Assembly: GCF_041021895.1 (NCBI RefSeq)
Contig: NZ_CP157428.1
Coordinates: 3,410,001 to 3,474,000 of the forward strand
DNA from: Acinetobacter sp. XH1741
GTDB lineage: Bacteria > Pseudomonadota > Gammaproteobacteria > Pseudomonadales > Moraxellaceae
Reading direction: 5' to 3'
Length of the DNA stretch: 64,000 nt
The stretch's first letter is position 1. Each line of letters starts with the position of its first letter. Below are positions 18,910 to 27,418 of the stretch, in pieces. Position numbers and translations under genes: made by a program. The notes under the pieces are model-generated. The model had not been told where the DNA came from. It made no database searches and was given only the letters and a program-made list of their open reading frames with translations.

Positions 18910-20667
18910 ATGCAAAATTTAAACCACTTATTAAAAACTGATTACTCAAATAGTTATGCACTAATTATTGGAATAAATAATTATCAAAAGGTATCTCCAC
19001 TTGGTTATGCAGTAAATGATGCTCAAGAAGTTTCAGATGTTTTAATTAATAAACTAAATTTTCCAAAAGAAAATGTAAAAATACTTATAGATGAAGAAGC
19101 AACCAAATCTAATATTTTGAAGGCTTATCATTCCTATACATCTGACTCGATCAATATTGATGATAGATTAATTATATTCTTCGCAGGTCATGGTCACACC
19201 TTAAAAGGTTATCGAGGGGATGTAGGCTACTTAGTTCCTTTTGATGCAGATACTAATGATACTTCAACATTTATTCGCTGGGATGAGCTTACTCGAAATG
19301 CTGAATTAATTCGTGCTAAACACATTCTCTTTATTATGGATGCTTGCTTTAGTGGATTAGCCATATATAGAGATGCAAAGGTTGGTGCAAATAGGTTTCT
19401 CCATGACATGTATAAAAGATTTTCAAGACAAGTTATTACTGCTGGTAAAGCTGATGAACCTGTAGCTGATTCTGGTGGTCCTTTACCTAACCATTCCATT
19501 TTCACTGGACACCTGATTGAAGGCATGCTGGGTAAAGCTGCTAATGATTTAGGAATTATTACTGCTAACAGTCTAATGTCTTATGTTTACACTAAGGTAT
19601 CACAAGCACCTAATTCTGAACAAACTCCACATTATGGACAATTTGATGGTGATGGAGATTTTATTTTCTTTTGTCCTGATGAGTTTAAGCAACCATCCGA
19701 TACACAAATCGGGACAGACCATTTAATCTCAATTCCCTATGTTAATGAGGCCAGAACATTACAAAGTTTAGATGATAAAGTTAAGAAATTAAAAGAGCTA
19801 CTATCTTCTCCTAATTCAAAAATTACCATTGAAGACTTTTTTAATGATGAAATTAGAACATTCTTATCCAAAACAAATGAAGAACAATTTAATTTAAATG
19901 AAAGGAATCTAGACTACCCTCAACTTATTGAAAAAATTAATAAATATGAAGAAATAAGTAGAGATCTTTGTATATTAACAGCTTTAATCGCTTATTGGGG
20001 GGAAGTTCCACATTTATCTTTAATAGAAAAAATAATTAAGCTGTCTTCAGATCCATTGTTAGATAACCAGAGTGGATTAGTCATTTTAATAGAATTACGT
20101 TGGTATCCTTTAATCTTACTTCAATACTTTGCAGGTATTTCTGCTATAGCAAATAAAAATTATTTAACACTCGCCAAAATTTTAAATACGACTTTGAATG
20201 AATCAAATAGAAATGATGAGAATGAAACACTGAGTTTAAGATTATCGAACTCCACATCAGAAATTACAAATATTTTCAAGCAAATGCCGGGACATGAACG
20301 ACAATACATACCAATGAGTGAATATTTATTCACTCATCTCCAACCCTATTTAGATAATCTTTTTTTCTTAGGAAAAAGTTATGAATACTCCTTTGATTAT
20401 TTCGAAATTTTGAGATCACTGGTTATTTTAGACAGCCAACTAGTAAAAAATCCTGATCGAGCTTGGTCCCCTATTGGAAGATTTGGTTGGAAATTTAAGT
20501 CTTTTATTTTTTCAGATAATTCAATCTTATCAAAAGTTAAAAATGAAATATTAACTGAAAAAAGTAATTGGCCGCCACTTCAAGTAGGATTATTTGGTGG
20601 TGAATATGGCCGTGCGGAGAATGCTATAAATTACCTAGAAAATCGATTAAACAATATTAATTTGTAA
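18910..20667 (+). CDS. caspase-like (C14) peptidase with large unknown C-terminal domain
   Basis: This is a 585-residue protein. Residues 15-255 form a caspase/metacaspase domain. It has the opening ALIIGINNY strand, the catalytic His94 in FFAGHGHT and the catalytic Cys146 in IMDACFSG, so the dyad is intact. Residues 255-585 match nothing I know. They are mostly helical in character with several short hydrophobic helices, but have no clear transmembrane segment or signal peptide. Bacterial caspase-like proteins often act as cell-suicide or phage-defence effectors. This one stands alone, with no sensor gene beside it, so any sensing would have to be in its own C-terminus. It is AT-rich relative to the core genes, has a poor ribosome site, and follows the satellite-like ORF, suggesting transfer. 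Confidence 0.8.
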   Translation: MQNLNHLLKTDYSNSYALIIGINNYQKVSPLGYAVNDAQEVSDVLINKLNFPKENVKILIDEEATKSNILKAYHSYTSDSINIDDRLIIFFAGHGHTLKGYRGDVGYLVPFDADTNDTSTFIRWDELTRNAELIRAKHILFIMDACFSGLAIYRDAKVGANRFLHDMYKRFSRQVITAGKADEPVADSGGPLPNHSIFTGHLIEGMLGKAANDLGIITANSLMSYVYTKVSQAPNSEQTPHYGQFDGDGDFIFFCPDEFKQPSDTQIGTDHLISIPYVNEARTLQSLDDKVKKLKELLSSPNSKITIEDFFNDEIRTFLSKTNEEQFNLNERNLDYPQLIEKINKYEEISRDLCILTALIAYWGEVPHLSLIEKIIKLSSDPLLDNQSGLVILIELRWYPLILLQYFAGISAIANKNYLTLAKILNTTLNESNRNDENETLSLRLSNSTSEITNIFKQMPGHERQYIPMSEYLFTHLQPYLDNLFFLGKSYEYSFDYFEILRSLVILDSQLVKNPDRAWSPIGRFGWKFKSFIFSDNSILSKVKNEILTEKSNWPPLQVGLFGGEYGRAENAINYLENRLNNINL

Positions 20668-20774
20668 AATTATTTTTGCATCAGCTTTACTAATTGATAC
20701 GGCTATTTTTATTATACTTACTAGTCAGATTACGTTACATGAATCTTAAAAATGATTCAATTCTGACATTAAAG

Positions 20775-20805
20775 AAAAGCCCCTGTTCTACAGAGGCTTT
20801 TTTCA
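20775..20805 (-). terminator. terminator (left copy of a 60-bp repeat)
   Basis: AAAAGCC-CTG pairs with CAG-GGCTTTT around a short loop, with flanking T runs. The same hairpin and the bases to its right recur at 29849 onwards. Confidence 0.75.
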
Positions 20806-20837
20806 ATTCAACAACTCATTATTTATAAAACCAAGGT
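20776..20837. repeat. left copy of an approx. 62-bp direct repeat (terminator plus gene 3' end)
   Basis: From the hairpin through the stop codon and last codons of the minus-strand gene (encoding PWFYK), the sequence matches 29848-29910 at nearly all positions by eye. The second copy encodes PWVHK. Both copies have the same orientation and bracket about 9 kb of accessory genes. Confidence 0.7.
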
Positions 20838-21601
20838 TTCTTTGGCGCAGTCCCAGTATATGCAGGACTAACTTTAATTGGTCCCTGACCTTTTTCGCAT
20901 TCGTGAACACCCCACTCACTAGGGCGAAAACGCGCATTAGCTCCATCAGGCTCAGGTTTACCAAATTCTTTTTGAATATCATAATGAATGAGTGGAATTT
21001 CAAGTAGCACGATGTCTCCACCAGAACACGCAATGGTAGGATGCTTTGTGTCGTACACCCATTTACCATAACCATTTTCTTCCTTAGGATCAAAGCGCAT
21101 GACTGGACCTATATGCTGATCCCAAGCCAATTCCACTCGAGGAGGCTCCATCGCGGTTACCCACATTCCTGCAACCTGTACAGGATGAGGAAAACGTACC
21201 GCCTGTAATCCACGTAAGCTAAAGGGTACTTGTGGCTCGCCATTGTCAAAAGCATCGTAACGACTAATTAAACTCCCTTTAGGAATCAACAGTTCGCCAT
21301 ATTGTGCATCTTGAGATAAAACGAAATGGCTGCGACGTTCCTTGTAATGCTGCTTAAGAGCAATCTCATACTTTACCGATTCAGTCATATAAAATAAATA
21401 ACCTGCCCACAGGTCACATATCAATGCTACTAGCATAAGGAATAATGTCTTTTTAGAAAAAAATCTCACCGGCCTTTGTGACTTCTTTCGCAAAAAGAAT
21501 AGTGCTTTCACCAATAAACCTAGTGTTAGTACAACACCAATCAATGGAGCAATAAACAACAGAAAAATTGCAAAAACCGAGAATGTTTGTACGGGTATCA
21601 T
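20819..21601 (-). CDS. membrane protein of unknown function
   Basis: I do not recognise this 260-residue protein. It starts with a hydrophobic helix (TFSVFAIFLLFIAPLIGVVLTLGLL), a basic loop (FLRKKSQRPVRFFSKK) and a second helix (LFLMLVALICDLWAGYLFYM). About 185 residues follow that would lie on one side of the membrane, rich in Pro, Gly and aromatic residues, with two Cys. The topology resembles secretion-system immunity proteins but no sequence motif supports that. Its last five codons and terminator are shared with the NRPS-like gene at 29893. Confidence 0.6.
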   Translation of the reverse strand: MIPVQTFSVFAIFLLFIAPLIGVVLTLGLLVKALFFLRKKSQRPVRFFSKKTLFLMLVALICDLWAGYLFYMTESVKYEIALKQHYKERRSHFVLSQDAQYGELLIPKGSLISRYDAFDNGEPQVPFSLRGLQAVRFPHPVQVAGMWVTAMEPPRVELAWDQHIGPVMRFDPKEENGYGKWVYDTKHPTIACSGGDIVLLEIPLIHYDIQKEFGKPEPDGANARFRPSEWGVHECEKGQGPIKVSPAYTGTAPKKPWFYK

Positions 21602-21695
21602 ATTTATTAAATCTTTAACTTCATTTTTTCAAAGGTGGGGCGCCAAAAAAATTGTATATACGTATATTAAAAACTAGCCTTATGATTCACAGACA

Positions 21696-22115
21696 CTATT
21701 TTATAGCCTTAGCATTTTCACACACTAAATTAAGCATAGCTAAATCATTATCACCCGTGGCTTTCATTACTTCACTCTTTTTATCGCTCTTGTACTTAAG
21801 TTCACCATTATTTTTATCACCAATCATAAAGTCTAAAATCTGCATCGTCTTATGTGAACAGTCAAAAGCCATATGAAATTGTGTGATATTATCTTTATCA
21901 AAATCACCTGTATAAAACTTTGTTTCAGGTACGCCAACTAGTTTTCTGGTAGCAGTAATTTTAAATTTACTTTTACTTGGTAAATAAAATTCGATTGAAT
22001 CTAGTTCAAAAGCATAAGCGATATCTTCTTGCTGATAATAAACTTCTTCTGCTTGAATACTATTTGAAAAAGCTGCACAAGTAGCGAAAATTAAGCTAAA
22101 AATTGTTTTTTTCAT
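21696..22115 (-). CDS. small secreted protein of unknown function
   Basis: This 139-residue protein has a clear signal peptide (MKKTIFSLIFATCAAFSNSIQA, cleavage after QA). The mature domain is rich in beta strands, with two Cys (in FDCSH and NLVCEN) likely to form a disulfide in the periplasm. This pattern is common among short Acinetobacter periplasmic or surface-adhesin-E-like proteins, but no specific function can be given. It is on the same strand as the 260-residue membrane protein, about 95 bases upstream. Confidence 0.6.
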   Translation of the reverse strand: MKKTIFSLIFATCAAFSNSIQAEEVYYQQEDIAYAFELDSIEFYLPSKSKFKITATRKLVGVPETKFYTGDFDKDNITQFHMAFDCSHKTMQILDFMIGDKNNGELKYKSDKKSEVMKATGDNDLAMLNLVCENAKAIK

Positions 22116-22280
22116 TTACTAAAACTCATACATAATTTTTTGTTGCCTGATTTTATATAAATGAATGTTCTATGAATATAAAAAACATTTGTTATTAAGT
22201 GATATATACAGTTAATATATTCTTTAAATAAAAGTATCCCCCTTCTTAAAGAGGTTTATATGTTGGAGATAGTAATCATC

Positions 22281-22320
22281 TGATAATCACTCTCAATTTT
22301 TACTATTGAGTTGATTATCA
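22281..22320 (+). promoter_or_regulatory. strong hairpin upstream of the topAI-like gene
   Basis: TGATAATCA (22281-22289) pairs with TGATTATCA (22312-22320). CTCAAT (22292-22297) pairs with ATTGAG (22305-22310) inside it, around a 7-nt loop. This gives 15 pairs with one small bulge. A further TGATTATTATCA lies at 22372-22383, next to the ribosome site. It could be a repressor site or an RNA attenuator. Confidence 0.5.
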
Positions 22321-22393
22321 ATGTCGCAATTTTTCTGTGGTCATGTTTCTGATCACCTCTATTTGCACGTTTGATTATTATCAAGGCTCCAAC

Positions 22394-22651
22394 ATGAATC
22401 TTTCAAAGTTCGAACAACGAACTCTCCATGTCCTTGCCAAAGGCGGACATATTAAATACCAACGTAATGCATCAGGCACAGTCTATTTCGTTGAATGCTA
22501 TACACGAGAAGGTTTCGTGCTATCTGATTGTTCCTTAGATGTATTTAAAAAGCTAAAAGCAAAACGTTTAATCAAGTCTAAAAATAGCCAACCTTATCAA
22601 ATTACATTGTTAGGACTCCAGACTGTCCGCCCTCAACTAGACAACCGTTGA
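22394..22651 (+). CDS. topAI: TopAI (YjhX)-like toxin
   Basis: This 85-residue protein is very similar in memory to E. coli YjhX. It shares [38 protein letters not shown] and QPYQIT..GL..VR.Q.DNR across the whole length. YjhX was renamed TopAI because it inhibits topoisomerase I and arrests growth. I chose the ATG at 22394, with an AAGG site, over one at 22337 because it matches the family start exactly. The next gene is a YjhQ-like acetyltransferase, as in E. coli, where YjhQ is the antitoxin. Confidence 0.85.
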   Translation: MNLSKFEQRTLHVLAKGGHIKYQRNASGTVYFVECYTREGFVLSDCSLDVFKKLKAKRLIKSKNSQPYQITLLGLQTVRPQLDNR

Positions 22652-22684
22652 TATAAGTTGCTATTTATTAAGAGAAAGAAAAAT

Positions 22685-23191
22685 ATGAACATTAAAATTC
22701 GAGATGAACAACCCGTAGATATTAAAAATATCGAAGAGTTAACCAAAGCAGCGTTTCTGAATGCAGAACATTCTAGCCACACCGAACAATTTATTGTGAA
22801 TAGCCTTCGCAAACATAAGCAACTCACGATTTCTTTGGTCGCCACAGAAAACGACTTAATTATAGGTCATGTGGCTATTTCACCAGTTACAATCACGTCA
22901 GGTGAATCTGGCTGGTATGGCCTAGGCCCTATTTCTGTATGCCCAAATAAACAAGGAATTGGCATTGGTTCTCTTTTAATGAATGCAGCACTTCAAAAGT
23001 TGAAAGAATTAGGTGGAAAAGGTTGCGTTCTATTAGGTGATCCAAATTATTACAGTCGATTTGGTTTTAAATCTTACCCAGATTTAAATTTACCTGATGT
23101 CCCAAATGAATACTTTCAAGCTATAAGTTTCAGCAAACATATTCCCTCAGGAGAAGTTACTTATCATGAAGCATTTATGGCAACTGAATAA
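22685..23191 (+). CDS. yjhQ: YjhQ-like GNAT acetyltransferase, probable antitoxin
   Basis: This 168-residue GNAT protein has an acetyl-CoA binding motif A, VCPNKQGIGIGSLLM. The conserved WYGLGPISV strand comes before it and LLGDPNYYSRFGF after it, typical of the YhbS/YjhQ group. In E. coli, YjhQ neutralises TopAI (YjhX). Here it follows the topAI-like gene by 33 bases in the same direction, so the pair is probably co-transcribed. The start is the ATG at 22685 with an AAGAGAAAG upstream. Whether the enzymatic activity or the binding matters is not shown by sequence. Confidence 0.8.
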   Translation: MNIKIRDEQPVDIKNIEELTKAAFLNAEHSSHTEQFIVNSLRKHKQLTISLVATENDLIIGHVAISPVTITSGESGWYGLGPISVCPNKQGIGIGSLLMNAALQKLKELGGKGCVLLGDPNYYSRFGFKSYPDLNLPDVPNEYFQAISFSKHIPSGEVTYHEAFMATE

Positions 23192-23218
23192 ATAAGTTCA
23201 CTTCCAACACATAATAAA

Positions 23219-23243
23219 AAGCCTCTATTTATAGAGGCTTTGT
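23219..23243 (+). terminator. Rho-independent terminator of the topAI-yjhQ unit
   Basis: AAAGCCTCTA pairs with TAGAGGCTTT around TTTA. It lies about 30 bases past the acetyltransferase stop. Confidence 0.75.
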
Positions 23244-23384
23244 ATTAATTTAAAACTTTGAAAATTATACAATTATTAATTCCATTAAATTCTACAAATA
23301 AAATTGAGAGTAGTGCCATTTTCAGTCAAGCAACTACATACAAAATGGGCTAAAAAGAACGCCCATTTTATGGGAAATAATAAA

Positions 23385-24089
23385 TTAATTTTTCAGCTTA
23401 CCAAATAAGTCTAATAAGTCGGAAGCATGTAAATCATTATCAGCACATGGTGAAATATCTTTTTGTACTGACTTACCAAATTCTAATGCTCTTTCAATAT
23501 AAGCCGTCATTAATCCACAAGAACGTGCACCAGCCAAATCATCATGATGAGCAGCAACCATTAAAACTTGATTAGGAGATACATTCAATAATTCGGCAAC
23601 ACCAAGATATGTTTTTGGCGAAGGTTTATAGGCATGGAAATTTTCAGCAGAAAAAATATAATCCCACGGTAGATTAGAGAACTTAGCCATATCAACTAAT
23701 AATCTAATATTGCCATTCGATAGTGCACAAATAATAAATTTATCTTTTAGCTTATTTAAACCCTGAATAGTATCACTCCAAGGGTCTAATCGATGCCAAA
23801 CTAAATTCAAATGAACTTTTTGCTCTTCAGATAAATCTAGAATGTTATATTTTATTAACAAATCATCTAAAATCGAACGATGAATGTCATCAATAGAACT
23901 CCAAGGTCTTTCACCAGCAAGAACTTTATCCATAGCAGGTCGGTAACCAGCTCTCCAATCTAGAGCAAATTGATTACTATCAACTGGCAATCCCATACTG
24001 TCCAACTCTTTAACAATAGATGAATGCCAATCCACGACAGTTCCAAAAACATCAAAAGCTAAAACTTTAATGTCATTAAAATTTTTCAT
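23385..24089 (-). CDS. haloacid dehalogenase type II-like HAD hydrolase
   Basis: This 234-residue HAD-superfamily protein resembles L-2-haloacid dehalogenases. The nucleophile is Asp13 in AFDVFGTVVDW. It also has the Arg-rich cap (WRAGYRPAM), CALSNGN for motif II, HAYKPSPKTY with the motif III Lys, and AAHHDDLAGA for motif IV. True dehalogenases hydrolyse 2-haloalkanoates; relatives act as phosphatases. It is the last gene of a six-gene operon, 11 bases after the TauD-like gene, with an AAGGAAT ribosome site. In that setting a tailoring role on the pathway product is plausible but inferred. Confidence 0.85.
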   Translation of the reverse strand: MKNFNDIKVLAFDVFGTVVDWHSSIVKELDSMGLPVDSNQFALDWRAGYRPAMDKVLAGERPWSSIDDIHRSILDDLLIKYNILDLSEEQKVHLNLVWHRLDPWSDTIQGLNKLKDKFIICALSNGNIRLLVDMAKFSNLPWDYIFSAENFHAYKPSPKTYLGVAELLNVSPNQVLMVAAHHDDLAGARSCGLMTAYIERALEFGKSVQKDISPCADNDLHASDLLDLFGKLKN

Positions 24090-24100
24090 ATAAATTCCTT

Positions 24101-25069
24101 TTAATTGTTACCCATCATCACACAAATTTTTCGTTTACCAACAAAAGTATTTCGTGCATGTAATACCTGTTTATTATCTAAAATGAGTAAATCTTGATTT
24201 TTCCATTTAAAAGATCTTTCTGCATTGTTGTATGCTGCGTATAAACTATATAAGTCCTTTCTTTCAATTTCTTGGCCATCAACAACAGTATTTCTTGGGG
24301 CATTATCAGAATTAATACCTAGTACTTTATAGGTATAATAAACTAACGAACCCAGACTATATCTGTTATGGTTTTGTGTAAAAATTTGATTGAAAAACAC
24401 TTTTTTATTCAATATTTCATGATTAACAAATATTGGAAACTCTGAACGAACTTCTAAAGTATCAGCAGTATCAATCCAACTAAACTTCAAATTCAGCTCT
24501 TTACATTTTAACTCAGCAAGATCCTTTTTTTCACATGAAAAAGCATCTTGCCATGTCAGGAAAAAAGGTGAAAATAACCGCTGAACAGAATTGAGTTTTT
24601 CTTTTGAAAAATATCTTCGAATATAAACAATTTTCTTTTCTTCAAGAAAATTTTTCAATGAATTAGAAAAATGACCTGTAATATCTTTCTCATGAGCAAT
24701 AGGAGTTTCCCCTCCTATTAATGGCTGTTGCTCACAGAAAAAAGCAATTCTATCTGGCGCATTTTCTTGATAAGCAAGCTCATTATGTAATTTTATTTTA
24801 AATAATCCGTTCAACTCAGTGGAGTTAAAAACATATTTTGAATAGTTCTTTCGCGGAACTACCCCACCAACATACGCTAAATAAGGTTTTTTTATAAAAA
24901 TTTTTCCGTAGTTTTCTAAATCCTCATAGTTATTAATAGGAGTATTTCTAATTAAAACAGCCCCAAATTTTTCTAAATCTGAGTCAATTTCATTATTTAA
25001 ATAAGAATTTAACTTACTGTCCGAAGAATTAACATCAATCAACTTAAATCTTTCTAAAAATTTTTTCAT
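24101..25069 (-). CDS. TauD/TfdA-like Fe(II)/2-oxoglutarate dioxygenase
   Basis: This 322-residue protein of the TauD/clavaminate-synthase-like superfamily has the HxE...H iron triad: His95 and Glu97 in LHNELAY, and His304 in VLHARNTF. An Arg nine residues on (Arg313) would bind 2-oxoglutarate. GGETPIA is a conserved family block. Such enzymes hydroxylate or desaturate amino acids and acyl chains in natural-product pathways (SyrP-like members act on peptides). It lies 4 bases after the SRPBCC gene in the operon. The substrate is unknown. Confidence 0.82.
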   Translation of the reverse strand: MKKFLERFKLIDVNSSDSKLNSYLNNEIDSDLEKFGAVLIRNTPINNYEDLENYGKIFIKKPYLAYVGGVVPRKNYSKYVFNSTELNGLFKIKLHNELAYQENAPDRIAFFCEQQPLIGGETPIAHEKDITGHFSNSLKNFLEEKKIVYIRRYFSKEKLNSVQRLFSPFFLTWQDAFSCEKKDLAELKCKELNLKFSWIDTADTLEVRSEFPIFVNHEILNKKVFFNQIFTQNHNRYSLGSLVYYTYKVLGINSDNAPRNTVVDGQEIERKDLYSLYAAYNNAERSFKWKNQDLLILDNKQVLHARNTFVGKRKICVMMGNN

Positions 25070-25073
25070 TTCA

Positions 25074-25580
25074 TCAGCCTTCTTGATTTAAGTATTTTGT
25101 AATAAAGTGATAATCAAACTCAGAAAACTTTAAAGTCTCTTTCTTGAAAAAATCACATAATAATTTCCCTGCTAGTGGGAAGTTAGAATTTACATCGTAA
25201 ACCAATGTATAAGAACAAATATTTTCTTCTAAAGTTGTGATTTTCCCTTTCGCATTACAGGTGATTGGCTTACCTTTAATAATAATTTCAACATCGACTT
25301 CAATTTCATCAGGACTTATTCTAGTCCAAGTAGAATTCTGAATAATTTCTTGTTGTGCACCTAATACTTTCTTCAAAACATTTGGAACAATATTATCAAG
25401 CGAATTTGTCTTACGTACCAAGTTAATAAAACTAATATCATATTTAATATCAAATTTAGTTAAATCAACACTTAAAGCACCATAAGATTTATATTTTTCA
25501 ATAGTTAAATTCGGATTAGAAATAACAGCCCAAACAGAATCTATAGAACTATTAAATTTTTTTGACATATTAAAAATCAT
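25074..25580 (-). CDS. SRPBCC/START-like (DUF2505-type) protein
   Basis: This 168-residue protein opens with a strand-helix pattern typical of SRPBCC lipid-binding folds (FNSSIDSVWAVISNPNLTIEKYKSYGA). It continues with alternating strands and a long C-terminal helix. Such proteins bind hydrophobic ligands, or act as cyclases or aromatases. The DUF2505-like assignment is by pattern only. It sits between the AsnB-like and TauD-like genes, 11 bases after the former, so it likely binds a pathway intermediate. The start at 25580 has a GGGTG site; an ATG four codons later is an alternative. Confidence 0.55.
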   Translation of the reverse strand: MIFNMSKKFNSSIDSVWAVISNPNLTIEKYKSYGALSVDLTKFDIKYDISFINLVRKTNSLDNIVPNVLKKVLGAQQEIIQNSTWTRISPDEIEVDVEIIIKGKPITCNAKGKITTLEENICSYTLVYDVNSNFPLAGKLLCDFFKKETLKFSEFDYHFITKYLNQEG

Positions 25581-25591
25581 GATACACCCAT

Positions 25592-27406
25592 TTATATTGA
25601 GAATTTATATTTTTCATCTAAAAAATGAAGTGATATTATTTGACATAAGAGTGCTTGAATATAAAAAACTCCAGCAAACATCTTAAGTGTGTTAAAAAGA
25701 TAGTTATTTTCAAAAAATAAAGATAAAAATTTTGTTTTATAAATCTTACTTAAAATACCATCATTATCTACAGAATCTTTTATAACTGATAATGCTGTAC
25801 TTCTTAGAAGATTAATTTGATAATCAGAATTTGAATATGGAAAAACGCTCTTTTTTCTATAAAGTACATCATTATTAAACTCTTCTTTGAAAGAATCTCT
25901 CAGAAGTTTTTTCTCAACTTTCTTGAACTTTAACTTATTAGATACATTAAATACGTATTCTAATAATCTGTGGTCACAATATGGAACACGCAGTTCTAAT
26001 GAAAAATTAGAACTAATTCTATCAGCACGATCTAGTAAATAAGGTAAAGTAAATTTCAACTGAAGATAGTGCATAAGCTTCTGTTTAGATTTTTTAATTT
26101 GCTCATCAATATCACTTAGACGACTTTCAAAATTTGACCAAGCTATTGATTCAGCCTGTTTTGATGATAAGAAATCTTTATTAAACATACCGAATAAATA
26201 TTTACTGCTTTCAGAAGAATAAAAAGGCGTAATTTTCTTATTGATCATCATAAAATATCCTAAGAATGCTTCATCAGCACCATCTCCAGACAAAATAACG
26301 GTATCATTGCCTTTAATTTCTTTAAAAACTTTTAACATAGCCATTTCATTAGCCAAAGTGACGACATGATCTTTTGCAAGACTAATTTCTCTTAAATCAT
26401 TTATTAAATTATTTTCAATATCTTCACATATGAATAGTTCATGCCCTGCCTCATTTGCGACAATATTTGCAAACTCAATATCTGAGCCACTCACAAAACT
26501 CTTCTTAATATTTTGCTCACTTCGATTTCCAATCGTATAAGCCTTACAGTTATTATTTTGTTTACCTAAAATATATCCAATGAGTGAAGAATCTAATCCC
26601 CCGCTTAACATCAAGCCATGACCAACATCAGATTTGCAACGTAATCGTATTGAATCCTCTAAAATTCTTGCAATATTTTCTTGGCATAGATTTTGGTCCG
26701 TATATTCATTATCTACTTCTAAATCCCAGTATTTAGTTTTTTCTATTTTAGAGTTCTTCAGATCTAGAGTTATATAGCTTCCTGCTTCAAGAGAACTAAT
26801 ATCAGCAAACATAGTGAAAGGTGCTAATGCATGTCCATATAACATGTTATCAATTAGAGCTTCTTTACAGATTTTAGGCCTATAAGATGCATTTTGATTC
26901 TTTAATGCACTAATAATTGCTTTGCATTCTGAAGAGGCAATTATGCCATTTTTAGAATAGCTGTAATACAATGGCTTTACGCCCACTCGGTCACGGAAAA
27001 ATGTTACTTCAGAATTTTTCTTTGAATATAATATTCCTGAGAAATCTCCATTGAATTTATTTAAAGCATTCATCCCCCAACAAGAAAATGCAGCAGCCAT
27101 AACTTCTGTATCACTATTCTCATTAAATTTATAATTTTGTGATATCAGCTCTTCTTTCAACTCCTCATAGTTATAAACTTCACCATTAAAAACCAAAACT
27201 AAATCTTGGTAGAAAAATGGTTGTTTACCTCCATTTAAATCAATAATTTTAAGACGAGTATGCCCTAAATTTATTTTATCATCTCTAAAAACTCCATTAT
27301 CATCTGGACCACGATGATTTAATTCATGATTCATTAATTTAATAATTTCTCCCCCATTAATATTCAAATTATCATTAAATGGGATAAAAGCATTAATTCC
27401 ACACAT
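25592..27406 (-). CDS. glutamine-dependent asparagine synthetase-like amidotransferase
   Basis: This 604-residue protein has the AsnB layout. An N-terminal Ntn glutaminase domain starts with Cys2 (MCGINAF), with RGPDD and FNGEVYN blocks. The ATP-PPase domain has the PP-loop SGGLDSS at 268-274, then SGDGADEAFLGY, ELRVPYCDHRLLEYV and a RKKS segment. It would adenylate a carboxylate and transfer ammonia from glutamine. Housekeeping asparagine synthetase is possible. However, its position inside an AT-rich operon with a dioxygenase, SRPBCC, acyltransferase and desaturase suggests amide formation in a dedicated pathway. Beta-lactam synthetases share this fold but usually lack Cys2, so I do not call it that. 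Confidence 0.88.
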   Translation of the reverse strand: MCGINAFIPFNDNLNINGGEIIKLMNHELNHRGPDDNGVFRDDKINLGHTRLKIIDLNGGKQPFFYQDLVLVFNGEVYNYEELKEELISQNYKFNENSDTEVMAAAFSCWGMNALNKFNGDFSGILYSKKNSEVTFFRDRVGVKPLYYSYSKNGIIASSECKAIISALKNQNASYRPKICKEALIDNMLYGHALAPFTMFADISSLEAGSYITLDLKNSKIEKTKYWDLEVDNEYTDQNLCQENIARILEDSIRLRCKSDVGHGLMLSGGLDSSLIGYILGKQNNNCKAYTIGNRSEQNIKKSFVSGSDIEFANIVANEAGHELFICEDIENNLINDLREISLAKDHVVTLANEMAMLKVFKEIKGNDTVILSGDGADEAFLGYFMMINKKITPFYSSESSKYLFGMFNKDFLSSKQAESIAWSNFESRLSDIDEQIKKSKQKLMHYLQLKFTLPYLLDRADRISSNFSLELRVPYCDHRLLEYVFNVSNKLKFKKVEKKLLRDSFKEEFNNDVLYRKKSVFPYSNSDYQINLLRSTALSVIKDSVDNDGILSKIYKTKFLSLFFENNYLFNTLKMFAGVFYIQALLCQIISLHFLDEKYKFSI

Positions 27407-27418
27407 CGTTTTAATTTC

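Noticed and set aside
20819..22115. Type VI secretion effector-immunity pair made of the 260- and 139-residue proteins
   Set aside because: Topology and signal peptide are compatible, but there is no effector motif, VgrG or PAAR gene in the window.
25592..27406. AsnB-like gene read as a beta-lactam synthetase of a carbapenem/clavam pathway
   Set aside because: The N-terminal Cys2 needed for glutamine hydrolysis is present, which beta-lactam synthetases usually lack, and no carboxymethylproline-synthase-like gene is nearby.
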